The position numbers and the translations under genes are program-made. Source: Flectonema sp. DT1601 (Eukaryota; Euglenozoa; Diplonemea; Diplonemida; Diplonemidae). Taken from it: a stretch of DNA of 64,000 bases. Below are positions 43,454 to 54,277 of this stretch, piece by piece. The stretch covers positions 62,001-126,000 of the forward strand of contig OZ025795.1 of assembly GCA_964019425.1 (NCBI GenBank), in the 5' to 3' direction. The notes beneath the pieces are model-generated. The model saw only the letters and a program-made list of their open reading frames with translations, was not told the DNA's origin and did not search any database. The stretch's first letter is position 1. Every line of letters begins with the position of its first letter.

Positions 43454-44974
43454 TTACGATGACAAGAGTTCGTTGAGGACATTTTCGGTAGACCCTTCAT
43501 GCCTGCGTAGAATATCAAGTACGTTGCTGTCTACTGTGAAACCCATTGCCGACAACCTTTCAATTTGTGAGGCGTACTTTGTTCTTGCTGACTGTTCCTG
43601 CAGTCTCATGCGGAGTTCGGTTTCTCTCTTTGCCTTCGCTTCGTCCTCACGAAGTCTCATCTCTTCGAAAGCAAGTCTTGCAACTTCTACGGCGCGGTCA
43701 GCAGCTGATTTTTCCTCGGCAGCAAGTCTCTCAGATTCTTCGGCCTCTTGTATTTTCTTTTTCTCTTCCTCAACTCTTCTCTCTTCTTCAATTCTGGCCT
43801 CCTCTCTGAGTCTGGCTTCTTCTTCAGCTCTACGGAGTGCTTCAATTGCTATTTGTCTGGCTTCTTCCTCAACTTTTTTAGCTTCTTCTTCAGCTCTGAG
43901 TCTGGCTTCCTCTTCCTCTTCCTCAGCTTTTCTAGCTTCTTCTTCAGCTCTACGGAGTGCTTCAATTGCTATTTGTCTGGCTTCTTCTTCAACCTTTCTA
44001 GCTTCTTCTTCAGCTCTGATTTTGGCTTCTTCTTCAGCTCTCAGCTTCTCAAATCTGATAACTTCTAGCTCTTGTAACTCCATCTCTTGTCTTTCCATCT
44101 CTAGCAAACTCTTTTCTTCAGCAAGTCTCTCTATCTCAAACTTCTTCTGGAGTTTCGCTTTTTCTTTTTCGTATGCACGTCCGAAATAGCTCAACATTAT
44201 TGTAGAGAACTGCTGTAATTCTCTGAGAGGATTCAAGTCAGTATCAACCATAATGTGATTAAAGGAACGGTATCCTAACTCGAGTGACTTCTCAAAGGCA
44301 ACAAGAGCTTGGTCAGGACTGGAGTTGTTTGAGTGACTGCATGCTAAATTGTAATATGAGACTGCCATAGGTGACAAGCGTGTAGCGAACTCGAACCAGG
44401 TGACTGCTGAAGAGAATTCAGAGATGTCGAGTGCCTCAAGACCCCTTTTCGATAAGAATGAATTGAGTTTCTTGAGATCAGCGTCTAAGTGAAGCTGTCC
44501 ATCAACTGAAGGAGTTACCTTTAACCAAGAGTCAAGATTAAAGTCTGCAGGGAGTACCATTCCTGAAGCAAGTGCTTCCTTAGTCTCGATCCCCATTATG
44601 AATGTCAGGATTTCTTCAACAAGTTCTTCAGTTTGCTCCAGAGGGGAGGACGCCTTCGCTGCTTCGCGCTTCTTCTCACGATGCTCTCTGTGCGGCTTTG
44701 TCTTCTTTTTTGCCTCCAATCTCAGAGGAGTGTATTTATTATCACTCTTGGAAACGATCTCTTTCCATAGCCTAACACACTCTTCCCATTCTACTTCGGC
44801 ATCCATCGAAATGATGTCACCCTCGTCATCTTTGTATCCCAACTCGAAGCTACCTCTTGACCATTCCTTCACTCTCTCGTAAACGACTTCTAATGAAGGA
44901 TTATATAAAGTTACTCTTCTGATGCATTCTACTTCACCCTTTCTTGTGAGTGTGACCTTTAGAGGAATATCCAT
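43454..44974 (-). CDS. PB1-TPR-coiled coil-UBA scaffold protein
   Basis: 506 residues from the ATG at 44974 (MDIPLKVTLTRKGEVECIR), 15 nt after the acceptor TTCTATTCTCCAACAG; the frame is open further upstream, but that part precedes the acceptor. Residues 1-85 look like PB1 with an acidic OPCA-type cluster (GYKDDEGDIISMDAEVEW). About 165-270 holds TPR-like helices (AVSYYNLACSHSNN, ALVAFEKSLELGY). About 270-450 is a Glu/Arg-rich coiled coil with a 120-bp internal duplication. The last 40 residues are a UBA domain (QIERLSAMGFTVDSNVLDIL). PB1 plus UBA is the layout of selective-autophagy receptors p62 and NBR1, but ZZ and LIR motifs were not recognised. A ubiquitin-linked scaffold is inferred. 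Confidence 0.75.
   Translation of the reverse strand: MDIPLKVTLTRKGEVECIRRVTLYNPSLEVVYERVKEWSRGSFELGYKDDEGDIISMDAEVEWEECVRLWKEIVSKSDNKYTPLRLEAKKKTKPHREHREKKREAAKASSPLEQTEELVEEILTFIMGIETKEALASGMVLPADFNLDSWLKVTPSVDGQLHLDADLKKLNSFLSKRGLEALDISEFSSAVTWFEFATRLSPMAVSYYNLACSHSNNSSPDQALVAFEKSLELGYRSFNHIMVDTDLNPLRELQQFSTIMLSYFGRAYEKEKAKLQKKFEIERLAEEKSLLEMERQEMELQELEVIRFEKLRAEEEAKIRAEEEARKVEEEARQIAIEALRRAEEEARKAEEEEEEARLRAEEEAKKVEEEARQIAIEALRRAEEEARLREEARIEEERRVEEEKKKIQEAEESERLAAEEKSAADRAVEVARLAFEEMRLREDEAKAKRETELRMRLQEQSARTKYASQIERLSAMGFTVDSNVLDILRRHEGSTENVLNELLSS
43809..44048 (+). repeat. 120-bp direct repeat inside the coiled-coil coding region
   Basis: Plus-strand segments starting at about 43811 and 43931 are near-identical (tcttcttcagctctacgg...), offset by exactly 120 bp. 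In protein this duplicates a 40-residue AEEEARKVEEEARQIAIEAL-type block in frame. Confidence 0.85.
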
Positions 44975-45510
44975 TGTTGGTGATAGTGGCTGTTGGAGAA
45001 TAGAATTAACAACAACAATTAGAAGTAATAGTTTTCGTAGTGTTAATACCTGTCGCTGCAACATCTTGTCTGCCTGTTGAAGATTGAAGTCGTTATTTCG
45101 TAACAAAAGTCTCGAATTCAATATTGAAAACTTACTTTTTGTTAAAAAATGACTTGTAGCACTACCATCTAATCGCCTGCAATGTTTTTGCAAACATGCG
45201 GCAATCATCGAAGCAGTTTAACGAGGCTACAAAAGCTTTAATAAGCAAATAGGTTCTACTATTCAGAAAAATAATTAAAAAAAAAGAATAACAAGTGGAA
45301 ACAGGTGCTGTACGAATCCGTGTCAACAGGTTAAACAAAACTAAAGACTAAGATGTGTAAGTGTATATGAAAATAATTGAAAACAACAAAAAAAAAAAAA
45401 AATTATGATTCTTGTTCAAGAACAATCAAATTAACTAAATAAGACAAAACACGAGGAAGAATAGTAATCTAAAGAGAGAGGGGTCGACAAAAGAAGAGAA
45501 AAGTATTTAT
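44975..45510. other. Intergenic, no gene seen
   Basis: Spacer upstream of the PB1-UBA gene. An open frame runs into it from the gene but lacks a supported start. Confidence 0.5.
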
Positions 45511-46608
45511 TTAAATGATAATCTGACTTTCAGTTTGTCTAGTTGTCAGCGGATTACGACTGCAGCGACTGTAGTAACTTGTGGATGCTGACTTTGGTCG
45601 TAGAACTCTCGCAGAAGTAACAGAATTCTGAATACTAACACCACTGTTTGTAGTGCCATCAGTCTTCTCTCTGTCGTATCTTGCTGATAACAGTGAAGCG
45701 TAGTTCTCATTGTAGTTTTTAAACTTTCCCAGGTCTTGAGGCGGATAAAACAGCGAAGTATGAGACTGCAATGCTCCCCCAATAAAGCCTTCTTGAACGT
45801 TCCCCCAAGGAGCACCCGGACGAGAAGATTGCCAAGCCTTGTGCGCAGATTGCTTGAGCTGTTTAGTTGGCGGCTTGAGACCGAAGAACGACTCGTATGT
45901 TGTTCCTTTAATTTTCTTTTTTTCATTTGTGGCAGAATTTGTTAGTTTCTTAGGACCACTTCTATTTGGGTCATAAGGCCTACCAGAGGTTACGGTACTT
46001 TCAAGTGCCTTTGAACCCACCTCACTCTCCACTTCTGTTGCTGGTAACTCAGAGGACACTGCAGAGGATGGTATTGTTGCATTTCTAATGTGAGCAAGCT
46101 TCACTGCGAGGAGTTTCTTTTTAGTTTCATTAACATTTCTATTATGAATATGTTCTGCTGTGTTCCTCACTGAATCATTTGAGTAAGTTAATTTATAATC
46201 AGATTTTCCATTAAAGAGCGGCAGAGGTCTTACTTTTCCAAACGTCTCTCTAAATATCTGTCGATCACTAGCAGAGGCTTGACTCAACCAAAGAGTTGTT
46301 AATTTTCGATATCCTGGTTCGATATGAATTCCACCATTGTGTTTCATAACTGCTACAGCTTGTAGATATTCCGGTGTGTCCGCAACTTCTTTTGTTACTT
46401 TTCCTTTCATTTCTCTAACGCATCTCATGATGTGTTTGAAATATCTCCTTTGCTTTGGGGTTGAGTGATTATTATACCAATTCTCAACCATTGCTCTGTG
46501 TCCTTCAAGTATGAATCTCTTATGCTTTCCTCTCAGTACGTGATACAGCTTTGTTGGTGATCCTAACTCCACTGTTACGTTCATGTGATTTATGTGTTCA
46601 ACTTCCAT
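45511..46608 (-). CDS. Orphan basic protein, 365 residues
   Basis: Single exon, start supported by the acceptor TTTATTTATTCTCACAAG 15 nt upstream. The first ~150 residues look folded and helical (RAMVENWYNNHSTPKQRRYF, RKLTTLWLSQASASDRQIF). The remainder is basic and Ser/Thr-rich, with Trp/Tyr/Phe spaced motifs (YESFFGLKPPTKQLK, GAPWGNVQEGFIGG, SLFYPPQDLGKF) like those of flagellar or cytoskeletal scaffold proteins. No family recognised. Confidence 0.65.
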   Translation of the reverse strand: MEVEHINHMNVTVELGSPTKLYHVLRGKHKRFILEGHRAMVENWYNNHSTPKQRRYFKHIMRCVREMKGKVTKEVADTPEYLQAVAVMKHNGGIHIEPGYRKLTTLWLSQASASDRQIFRETFGKVRPLPLFNGKSDYKLTYSNDSVRNTAEHIHNRNVNETKKKLLAVKLAHIRNATIPSSAVSSELPATEVESEVGSKALESTVTSGRPYDPNRSGPKKLTNSATNEKKKIKGTTYESFFGLKPPTKQLKQSAHKAWQSSRPGAPWGNVQEGFIGGALQSHTSLFYPPQDLGKFKNYNENYASLLSARYDREKTDGTTNSGVSIQNSVTSARVLRPKSASTSYYSRCSRNPLTTRQTESQIII

Positions 46609-47064
46609 ATTTAGTTTTTGTCTCTTGTGAGAATAAATAAAAATAAAGAGTGCGTTGATGAATAAGAATTTGTATTTTCTTCACAATCTTTAACGACCTT
46701 TTTTTTTTTTTTTTTTTTTTTTTTTCTTCCTTATTCTTGCTGATAAAAGAGAGAGAGACAGCCAATTACTGTTTCGCAAATTATGATTCTTATAAAAATA
46801 GTTTTCAAGTCTGCAAGAGGACTGCACGTCCTCTAATAATTTACACACTTCGTGTCCATTAAAAAACCTTAATCATTCTGAGTTGTAGCTGTGTGCTGCG
46901 TGTCTTGTATTATCGTCTTACAGGATGATATAAATAGGTTAATATTGTTTTGTCAGAATCCTCTCTTTGTTATTACTATTTCTTTGTGACCCGGAAAAAA
47001 GTGAAAGGGATGGGGGAATTAAAATAAAAAAAATGGAAATGGGATTTTACCAAAAAAAAGAAGT
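46609..47064. other. Intergenic, no gene seen
   Basis: Spacer with a T run at about 46699-46725. Confidence 0.6.
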
Positions 47065-47941
47065 CTATCGCCTCTTTCTTCTTCCGATTTGTGCACTAAA
47101 TCCACCAGTGATAGACTGAACAGTTCTCGAGGCATTACATTGATTACACTGCAGGGTAGTCAATCTAGAGTGAGGATCCTTTACTAATTTAGTATCTGTT
47201 GAATGACACATGCTGCAGGTTACGTATGCGTCGATGTATTTACGAAGAAGACCTTCCATGTGCTTAGCGTTAAGTCTACCCTTTAGGATCAAACAGTTGT
47301 TTCCATCAATATTTCCAGAAGTACCCAACTCAGTAACGGTGTAGTTGAAGACGTGTTCTTGACTTCTGTTCAGCGACTTACAAATCTCAGCAAAGTTAGT
47401 GAACGCCACCCTCTTTGTTCCATCTCTGACAACGTTTGGAGGACGGATCTTGTGTACGGTCTTTACTCCAAGTTGTGGGTTATTTGCCTTAATACGTTCG
47501 TACACACGAGAAAGAATCTCCTGATATGTGTATACTCTATCTTGTGCCTGAAGTGATTCCCAATCAACTTTACCAGCGGAGACGGCTTCCTGAGTAGTTC
47601 TCTTCTTCTTCTTCATCGTTTTCAGTGCTGCGTAGAAGTCTTCTAAGGTTTCATAGTCCGAGTCCTCGTCTGTCTTCTTAGCGACAGGCTTAGGGCTGGC
47701 CTCCTGTGTGGGTGTTGCGTTACTTAGTATCATTCTTGTCACAAAGTCTAATAGAATAAATACTATTCTAAAATAATAAAGTAAAATACTAAATATAAGA
47801 TAAGGAACATACTCTCTTCTCCTCCTTGACCTTTGGAGCTGGTGCCTCTCCATCACTTCCTTCGTCGTCACTCTCGACTCTCTTTTTGACTCTCTTCTTC
47901 TTCTTCTTCTTCTTAAATTCCAGATCTTCGTCACTGCTCAT
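47065..47941 (-). CDS. EIF2S2: Translation initiation factor eIF2 beta, copy A
   Basis: Two exons, 47941-47813 and 47703-47065, joined in phase 0 (109-nt intron, donor GTATGTTCCT, acceptor CACCCACACAG); 255 residues. The first exon encodes one Lys block (FKKKKKKKRVKKRV), fewer than the three in animals. The core domain (TVHKIRPPNVVRDGTKRVAF) and the C-terminal C2-C2 zinc finger (CSMCHS ... CNQCNA) are intact, ending GGFSAQIGRRKRR. eIF2 beta helps deliver initiator tRNA and binds eIF5 and eIF2B. Leader acceptor (CCCTCTTCAG) is 18 nt upstream. A near-identical copy lies directly upstream. Confidence 0.95.
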
Positions 47942-48557
47942 TTTGGGGGACGTGGAAGTCTGAAGAGGGAAATGATTACCGCGGGAAAGTATTTCAAGAA
48001 GTTGCTTAAGTGAAAAGGACTTTGGGCAGATTAAATTACTGCGCACATTCTCCCTTCAGAGCATTTTACCAACTCCTGCTACATAAGAAATAAGATTATT
48101 GACAGCAAGTGGAACTTACTCTTCTTGTCAAACGATCTCTGCCGAAATATACCATGCGATTGCTATTATTAGAAACTAAGAAAAACAAAAAAAAGAAGTT
48201 TAAATTTCTCCCTCTTTCTTCTCTCTCAGTAGTTGCAAAAAAACACAGTCCAGTGCAACAAGAACCGAACCCAGGCAGACAAGTGAGTGTTATTTATTGC
48301 TACAGCACAAGTGTTGGATGACAACATGGCACATATTCGTGGGAGGACTGCATGCCCTACAACCAGAGAATAGTGCTTCCGTTATCCACCTCATTAAGCT
48401 TTGAAATCTGTGGGTTGCTGCTGGAACTTAATGTTTAGTCTGATTGGAATGTCGGTTACAAGTCTTTGACTTCGTTCAATTATTCGTGATCCGTAAAATA
48501 AAAATGGGGAAGGGAAATGGAAATGGGAATGGAAATAGAAAGAGTTGTAGTGAAAGT
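47942..48557. other. Spacer between the eIF2-beta copies
   Basis: 615 bp, no gene recognised. It includes a short GGGAAATGGAAATGGGAATG purine repeat near 48506-48535. Confidence 0.6.
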
Positions 48558-49446
48558 CTATCGCCTCTTTCTTCTTCCGATTTGTGCACTAAATCCACCA
48601 GTGATAGACTGAACAGTTCTCGAGGCATTACATTGATTACACTGCAGGGTAGTCAATCTAGAGTGAGGATCCTTTACTAATTTAGTATCTGTTGAATGAC
48701 ACATGCTGCAGGTTACGTATGCGTCAATGTATTTACGAAGAAGACCTTCCATGTGCTTAGCGTTAAGTCTACCCTTTAGGATCAAACAGTTGTTTCCATC
48801 AATATTTCCAGAAGTACCCAACTCAGTAACGGTGTAGTTGAAGACGTGTTCTTGACTTCTGTTCAGCGACTTACAAATCTCAGCAAAGTTAGTGAACGCC
48901 ACCCTCTTTGTTCCATCTCTGACAACGTTTGGAGGACGGATCTTGTGTACGGTCTTTACTCCAAGTTGTGGGTTATTTGCCTTAATACGTTCGTACACAC
49001 GAGAAAGAATCTCCTGATATGTGTATACTCTATCTTGTGCCTGAAGTGATTCCCAATCAACTTTACCAGCGGAGACGGCTTCCTGAGTAGTTCTCTTCTT
49101 CTTCTTCATCGTTTTCAGTGCTGCGTAGAAGTCTTCTAAGGTTTCATAGTCCGAGTCCTCGTCTGTCTTCTTAGCGACAGGCTTAGGGCTGGCCTCCTGT
49201 GTGGGTGTTGTATTGTAAACAGTCATTAGTGATAGAATGAACAGTATTTTATTTATGATAATAAGAGATCAATTTTATAACTAAAATAATAAAGTAATAA
49301 TAATATAAGGAACATACTCTCTTCTCCTCCTTGACCTTTGGAGCTGGTGCCTCTCCGTCACTTCCTTCGTCGTCACTCTCGACTCTCTTTTTGACTCTCT
49401 TCTTCTTCTTCTTCTTCTTAAATTCCAGATCTTCGTCACTGCTCAT
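48558..49446 (-). CDS. EIF2S2: Translation initiation factor eIF2 beta, copy B
   Basis: Two exons, 49446-49318 and 49196-48558 (121-nt intron), giving a 255-residue protein that appears identical to copy A. Exon DNA is almost identical, with a few silent changes (for example gcgtcaatg against gcgtcgatg on the plus strand). Introns agree only near their ends. Both copies look functional: same splice sites, same leader acceptor, no broken frame. Confidence 0.95.
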
Positions 49447-49943
49447 TTTGGGGGACGTGGAAGTCTGAAGAGAAAATACAGATACAGATACATAAAGATG
49501 GTCACAACTATCAGCTTTAAGAAAGAAACTACTGTGCGATTCCATGCTTGTCGCCCTGTAATAAAATCGAAGGAGTTGTGCAACAGTAAAGTGTTCTTCA
49601 AAATGAAAAAAAAAACAAAATTCTAAAACAAAATATAAAAAAATTAATCTATCAGTACAATAGGAACGCAACTAAAAGTATTCCACACTCAGATGGCTCT
49701 CCTCTTCATAGTGAAGAGGCGACTATCACCACTGCTTTTAGGTGCCTTTACAGAATGCTTAAGGCAAATGGATTTTCGAATTGAAAAGAAGTAACCGTTC
49801 ATGGATTTATGTTTCGTTTTCAGACTCGGATCCTGTAGCCTTCTTAATAAAGGGAATTAATTAAATAAGAATTCTACCATTCAGACAAACGCTAATCATA
49901 AGCTGACCACAACTAGACTACTAAACTAATATCTCTATGAAGT
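49447..49943. other. Intergenic, no gene seen
   Basis: Spacer between the 155-residue coiled-coil gene and eIF2-beta copy B. Confidence 0.6.
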
Positions 49944-50411
49944 CTATGTTCCCACCCATCTAACATTCGACAACACTGATGAGGTTGTTGATGCCGCTGA
50001 CACAGATCGCTCACTCGGCTCTAGGAAGGCGTCTTGAAAAGCAAAGTGTCCCATTGACATTTGAACGCTTGGACTCCTACTCGGTCGGCTCATGTTGCAG
50101 ACGTATTCGCAGACTAGAGATTTCTTGTAAGTTCTGAGAAACCTCCAAAACCGTGAAATGTACATCTTTTGTAGTAATTTAAATCTTTGTCTTGCCATTC
50201 GAGTCATCTGCTTAGCGAGATGAGCATTCAATTTCAATGCTCTGGTGAGCTCACGTTCCAGTAACTGTTCCCTCTCGTGGCGAAGAGATTCTTCATTCTT
50301 CCATGACTTCCGCTGCAATTCCCATTCTTCTTCTCTTTCTCTTAAGACGTCCCTCATGGATTCACACTCTCTCATTTTCATTTCATATTGCAAGTTGTCA
50401 CATCGTAACAT
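49944..50411 (-). CDS. Coiled-coil protein, 155 residues
   Basis: Single exon, 13 nt after the acceptor TATTCTATTCTCTTAATTAG. Residues 1-85 are a charged coiled coil (MRDVLREREEEWELQRKSWK ... EREQLLERELTRALKL). A basic/aromatic segment follows (LLQKMYISRFWRFLRTYKKS), which could be an IQ-like or membrane-contacting helix, then a Ser-rich tail. No family recognised. Confidence 0.6.
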   Translation of the reverse strand: MLRCDNLQYEMKMRECESMRDVLREREEEWELQRKSWKNEESLRHEREQLLERELTRALKLNAHLAKQMTRMARQRFKLLQKMYISRFWRFLRTYKKSLVCEYVCNMSRPSRSPSVQMSMGHFAFQDAFLEPSERSVSAASTTSSVLSNVRWVGT

Positions 50412-50799
50412 TTCTTTTAATTATCTAATTAAGAGAATAGAATATAATATTACCACAATGCTCACTGCAAGAATATCTTCATTGCTTCTCGTTAATAAGT
50501 TCCCCAGCTGATCATCTTCATGACGTATTTTATATTAACTGTCGTAGAGAACAAATGTATTTTAGTGTCAAACTTCTTTTCTGATATCGGTGCGGAACAG
50601 TCTTCTTTTTTTATAATGATTGTATCACTCGAGGCGAAGGAGGAACAACTTTCCTATTGAATCATAAGAGGAAAAAAAAGCCTGAATCCACACAAGAATA
50701 ACAGATTGGAGTACACAACAAGTTGAAAGGGTGTTTGGAGAGGTGGGGGGGGAGTACAAACATGTGTAGGGACATAACGTAAAGGATGGCCCTCGTCAC
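50412..50799. other. Intergenic, no gene seen
   Basis: Spacer with a G run near 50745-50752; nothing coding recognised. Confidence 0.6.
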
Positions 50800-52423
50800 T
50801 TACATTCTATCGAAGTGAGAAACAGCCGGGAGATATGTTGGTGCTGGTGTACTAACAGGACCAGTTCCTACTAACTGTGTATGGGTGTGGGTAGATGCAG
50901 CAATTGAATCATAATTTCTAGTTGAAGAAACAGGAAGTGGTGACTGAGTAACAGACTGAGTAACTCTGACAGGGCTACCTGTGCGAGCACTCCTTCCTGC
51001 AAAGCTCTGGAAATCAGTTCTCAACTTCGACTCCTTCGCCTCAAGTCCATCTCTCTGCTCTCGTAATTTAATTTCTTGTTCCAACAATGGACGCTCTTCA
51101 TCATCAACACTTCTCCTCCTCGCCGCGAAGTCGATCGTTTCCTGCTCCAGCTGAGCAACATTTCTCTCTTGTGTGTCAACAGCCTGACCTGCAGTCATTT
51201 CCTCAGCCTTCTTCAGAGCTTCCCTCTCTTTCGCTACGAGGAGCTCACGCTGATCGACGTCACGCTGAGCAAGTTGTCTTGCAACTTCGTTTGCTGCATC
51301 CCTTAGAGCTGCTGCTGCTGCTCTCTCACGTTCCTGCTTCATCGCAACATCAGCTTCTCCCTCAGCAGCCCTATCAGCAGCGAGGTTCACGTCGCGTCTC
51401 GCTTCGTTTTCGGCCATCGTCGCGTCCTGTTCGCGTGCCTGAGCCTGTCCCAGTTCCATTCTGAATCGCTCACCGTTTTGTCTCTGCAGGTCCACTTCCC
51501 TCGTTTGCTCGGCCAAGAGTCTTTCGATTTCTCTCAGCCTCTCCTCCGCCTTCGCAATCTCCTGCTCTTGCTGCTGCAGTCTTCTGGCAGAGACTTCAAC
51601 AGCCCTCTGGGCTTCAGCAGTTTCAATTTGCTTCTGGCGCTCACGGTCCTTCGAGCGGTTCAATTCAGCCACGCGGTCACGGAGTTCAGTACGCGCTCTT
51701 TCTGTTTCATCATGCGCGGCATCCAGTGCGGCCTGTTGGTGATTGTTAAGATTATTAATAAACTAGAGGTTGTGTGTTCGTTCATGTATTTGTACAAGGC
51801 TAAATTGATACTACTTGTTGCCGTCGAATAACGACCCTACAATAAGTTGAAGAAACGTACCTTGGCAGCAGCCTCACGTGCCTGGGCATCAGCAACGAGT
51901 TGTAACTGTGACTGCAGTTTGTGGTCAGCACCATCGGTGTCGGCTTGCGCCTGAGCGTGTGCAGCTCTAGCTTGAGCTTCACGCGCACGCAATTCCTCCA
52001 ATAGCCTCTTCGCTACTTCAACAGCTTCTCTCTGAGCAACTTCAGTCCAGTGATCTTTTGCTCTGTAGTAAAGACAATCCAACATTGTTGGGTAGAGTTC
52101 TCCAAAACGTTGGAACTCAGGAAGTGAGATGACACGATCACTGTTAGCATCCGCCTTCTCAAAAAGATCATTTACAGTCGCAGAAGTAAATCCAATATTC
52201 AGTCTTCTGAAAGACGACACAAACGACTCGAGGTCGATACTTCTAGCTTTGCGGATGTCGAAGTCGTCAAACAAACGACGAACCTGTTTTTGAAATATAA
52301 AACATTTCCTAAATATCTCCGACTTTACGAGTCAGGCAATATTGCGGTACTACAGTAAACAAACAACAGGTTCAGACATACCTTCTCATCGTGGTTAGCG
52401 TGGTCAGGCCAAAGGGCAGACAT
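50800..52423 (-). CDS. EF-hand plus long coiled-coil protein, copy A
   Basis: Three exons, 52423-52382, 52283-51861 and 51732-50800, all phase 0; 465 residues. Introns are 98 and 128 nt (donors GTATGTCTGA and GTACGTTTCT). Residues ~15-80 hold an EF-hand pair (LFDDFDIRKARSIDLESF, then the canonical loop DANSDRVISLPEF). Residues ~95-410 are an Ala/Glu/Arg/Gln-rich coiled coil. The end is Ser/Thr-rich (TGSPVRVTQSVTQSPLPVSS) and specific to this copy. A calcium-responsive filament-forming or flagellar-rod type protein is plausible; family not identified. Confidence 0.8.
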
Positions 52424-52711
52424 TTTATGGTAACAAATAAGTCTAGAAAGATACTTAATAAGCAGCTAACCAAATCAAAATAAAACAAGAACTGCTACAC
52501 AAAAGAGCTGTGTTAACATCAACGTGAAAACAACATAAGCCTTCGAGATTGAAGAAGACAAGCAGCATGAACAGTATCAGCTGACAGCAACAGTTCGAGT
52601 TATCGGTCTGCCTGTATTCCGACAGGTGCTCGTCGAAGTGTTTTACATGGTATCAAAATTAGATAACTATTTTGCATAATAAGAAACAGAGAGAGAGACC
52701 ACTACGACAAG

Positions 52712-52810
52712 AACATCTTCCGAGGTTGTCTGGACCCACAAAACATAAAGAAGGTCGTGCAGGGGATTCGACTCGGCTATCCTTCAACAACAAGCAGGCA
52801 ATACGATGAA
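52712..52810 (+). repeat. 99-bp dispersed direct repeat, copy 1
   Basis: Matches 53755-53853 over about 99 bp with one mismatch noticed (aacaagcagg against aacaggcagg). The two copies are in the same orientation, about 1.04 kb apart. Confidence 0.9.
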
Positions 52811-53754
52811 TGGAACAACGACCTCACAACAGCGGGCAACAAAAGGATGAAGACCAGACAATCAGACAGCCCGTCGTTGTTTGTCACCAGATCTGCACCC
52901 AAAGGGAGCAGGTAAGGCATCAGCTTGCAATACGACTTTTTCATCATGTGTCTGAAATTACTTCAAAGGAGATACATCAAGAGATTCTTGTACACGTGGG
53001 TGTGCGTTAATTCCATATCCGGAAGGAACGCGACCGTATTGCGTACTTTCTAAAAAGAGATTGGGAACTTCCTCAACAACAAAAAGGATCAGCAGGGAAG
53101 CAGGAACACGGCAGAAAAAGCAACGCTCAGACACGAAAGCTACGTCAACAAATAGCATTCAGGTGACTCACGGTCTGCAGAACTATGAGATCGGCTTTCT
53201 ATCTCGTCAATCATTCGCGTTGCTATTTTCCCCTTTTTTCCAACTCCCACAAAACACAGAAAGGATGTCGCACACAGAGCTCAGACAGCAGGACGGTAGT
53301 TGCAGTTTGGTTTCATGAGTAAAGGTTGGAAGCCATCAAATATTATGATAAGGTGATCATCTTCGCTCTGAATGACGACAACTCAAATCAACGACAAGAA
53401 GAAGAGAGAACGACAAGGAAGCACGAAGTCAGCAAGTTTTAAACCTTTTTTCAAGTCACGAGAAATCAGAAGCAAGACTGGCGTTGGAAAGGTTGTGTGT
53501 GTTATCCATCATGTGAATCATGTGAGAAGTGCTGGTATTCCAAATGCATGAAAAGAATCGAAAAAGAACAACGCACTCACAACAGCAGGGCAACAAAAGG
53601 ATCAGCTTGAAGGCCGAAATTACTTGAAATCAATAAAAAGGATTTTCATACGAACGAGATCTATTGGGTAATTTCTATATCATCATGAGATATTGTGGAA
53701 TCAATAACAACACAGAGAGGCGGATCTCAGGCAAAGTCAAATGAGCGAATGGCA

Positions 53755-53853
53755 AACATCTTCCGAGGTTGTCTGGACCCACAAAACATAAAGAAGGTCG
53801 TGCAGGGGATTCGACTCGGCTATCCTTCAACAACAGGCAGGCAATACGATGAA
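53755..53853 (+). repeat. 99-bp dispersed direct repeat, copy 2
   Basis: Second copy of the 52712-52810 repeat. It is followed at about 53862-53899 by a diverged partial copy of the unit start, so the repeat unit was once tandem. Confidence 0.9.
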
Positions 53854-54277
53854 AACAAAGACCACTACGACCAGAATATCTTCCGAGATTGTCTAGACTA
53901 CAACACATGAGTTACTCACCTGATAATTAGAAAGAGAATGTTTAACAGCTGCAGTGTATTTATTATTAAATTATAAGTAGCGTACAAACAATTAAAAACA
54001 AGTAGGCTCCAAGGATTCCCTGGAGTTTCCACTTCATATTTAAAGAAAAATTGGGCACCAAGAGCACCTTCGACCGATCGATGGTGGATTCAACACTTGT
54101 ACAAAAGTAACAATAGTTTTGGGGTGTGAGTTAATACATTGGGGAAGTGAAAGGGAAATCGATCTGCAGACGTGAGTTGGTATCAAATTATATCGATCTC
54201 ATATTGGGTGAATGCGGGATCTTGAAGATGAACAAAAACGTCACGTCGGTGGCAATTAAATGTGACCAGCTAGTGAC

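Larger units (their letters stand above)
52698..53910 (+). pseudogene. Plus-strand coding remnants with an internal repeat, family unknown
   Basis: The plus strand encodes protein-like pieces in several frames. Most distinctive is NIFRGCLDPQNIKKVVQGIR followed by LGYPSTT.RQYDE, present near 52710 and 53755. At 53865 a further partial unit (DHYDQNIFRDCLD) follows directly, so the source protein probably carried ~40-residue tandem repeats. A CVCYPSCESCEKCWYSKC cluster lies between. No intact gene remains; it reads as a fossil of an unidentified element or gene family, opposite in strand to the host genes. Confidence 0.4.
52424..54277. other. Repeat-bearing spacer between the EF-hand/coiled-coil copies
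   Basis: 1.85 kb with no intact minus-strand gene. Plus-strand frames and two copies of a ~99-bp repeat (52712-52810, 53755-53853) are listed separately. A Cys-rich plus-strand stretch near 53500-53550 (CVCYPSCESCEKCWYSKC) is notable. Confidence 0.5.

Noticed and set aside
43404-44189. 261-residue plus-strand Ser-rich frame
   Set aside because: Antisense shadow of the Glu/Arg-rich coiled coil of the PB1-UBA gene.
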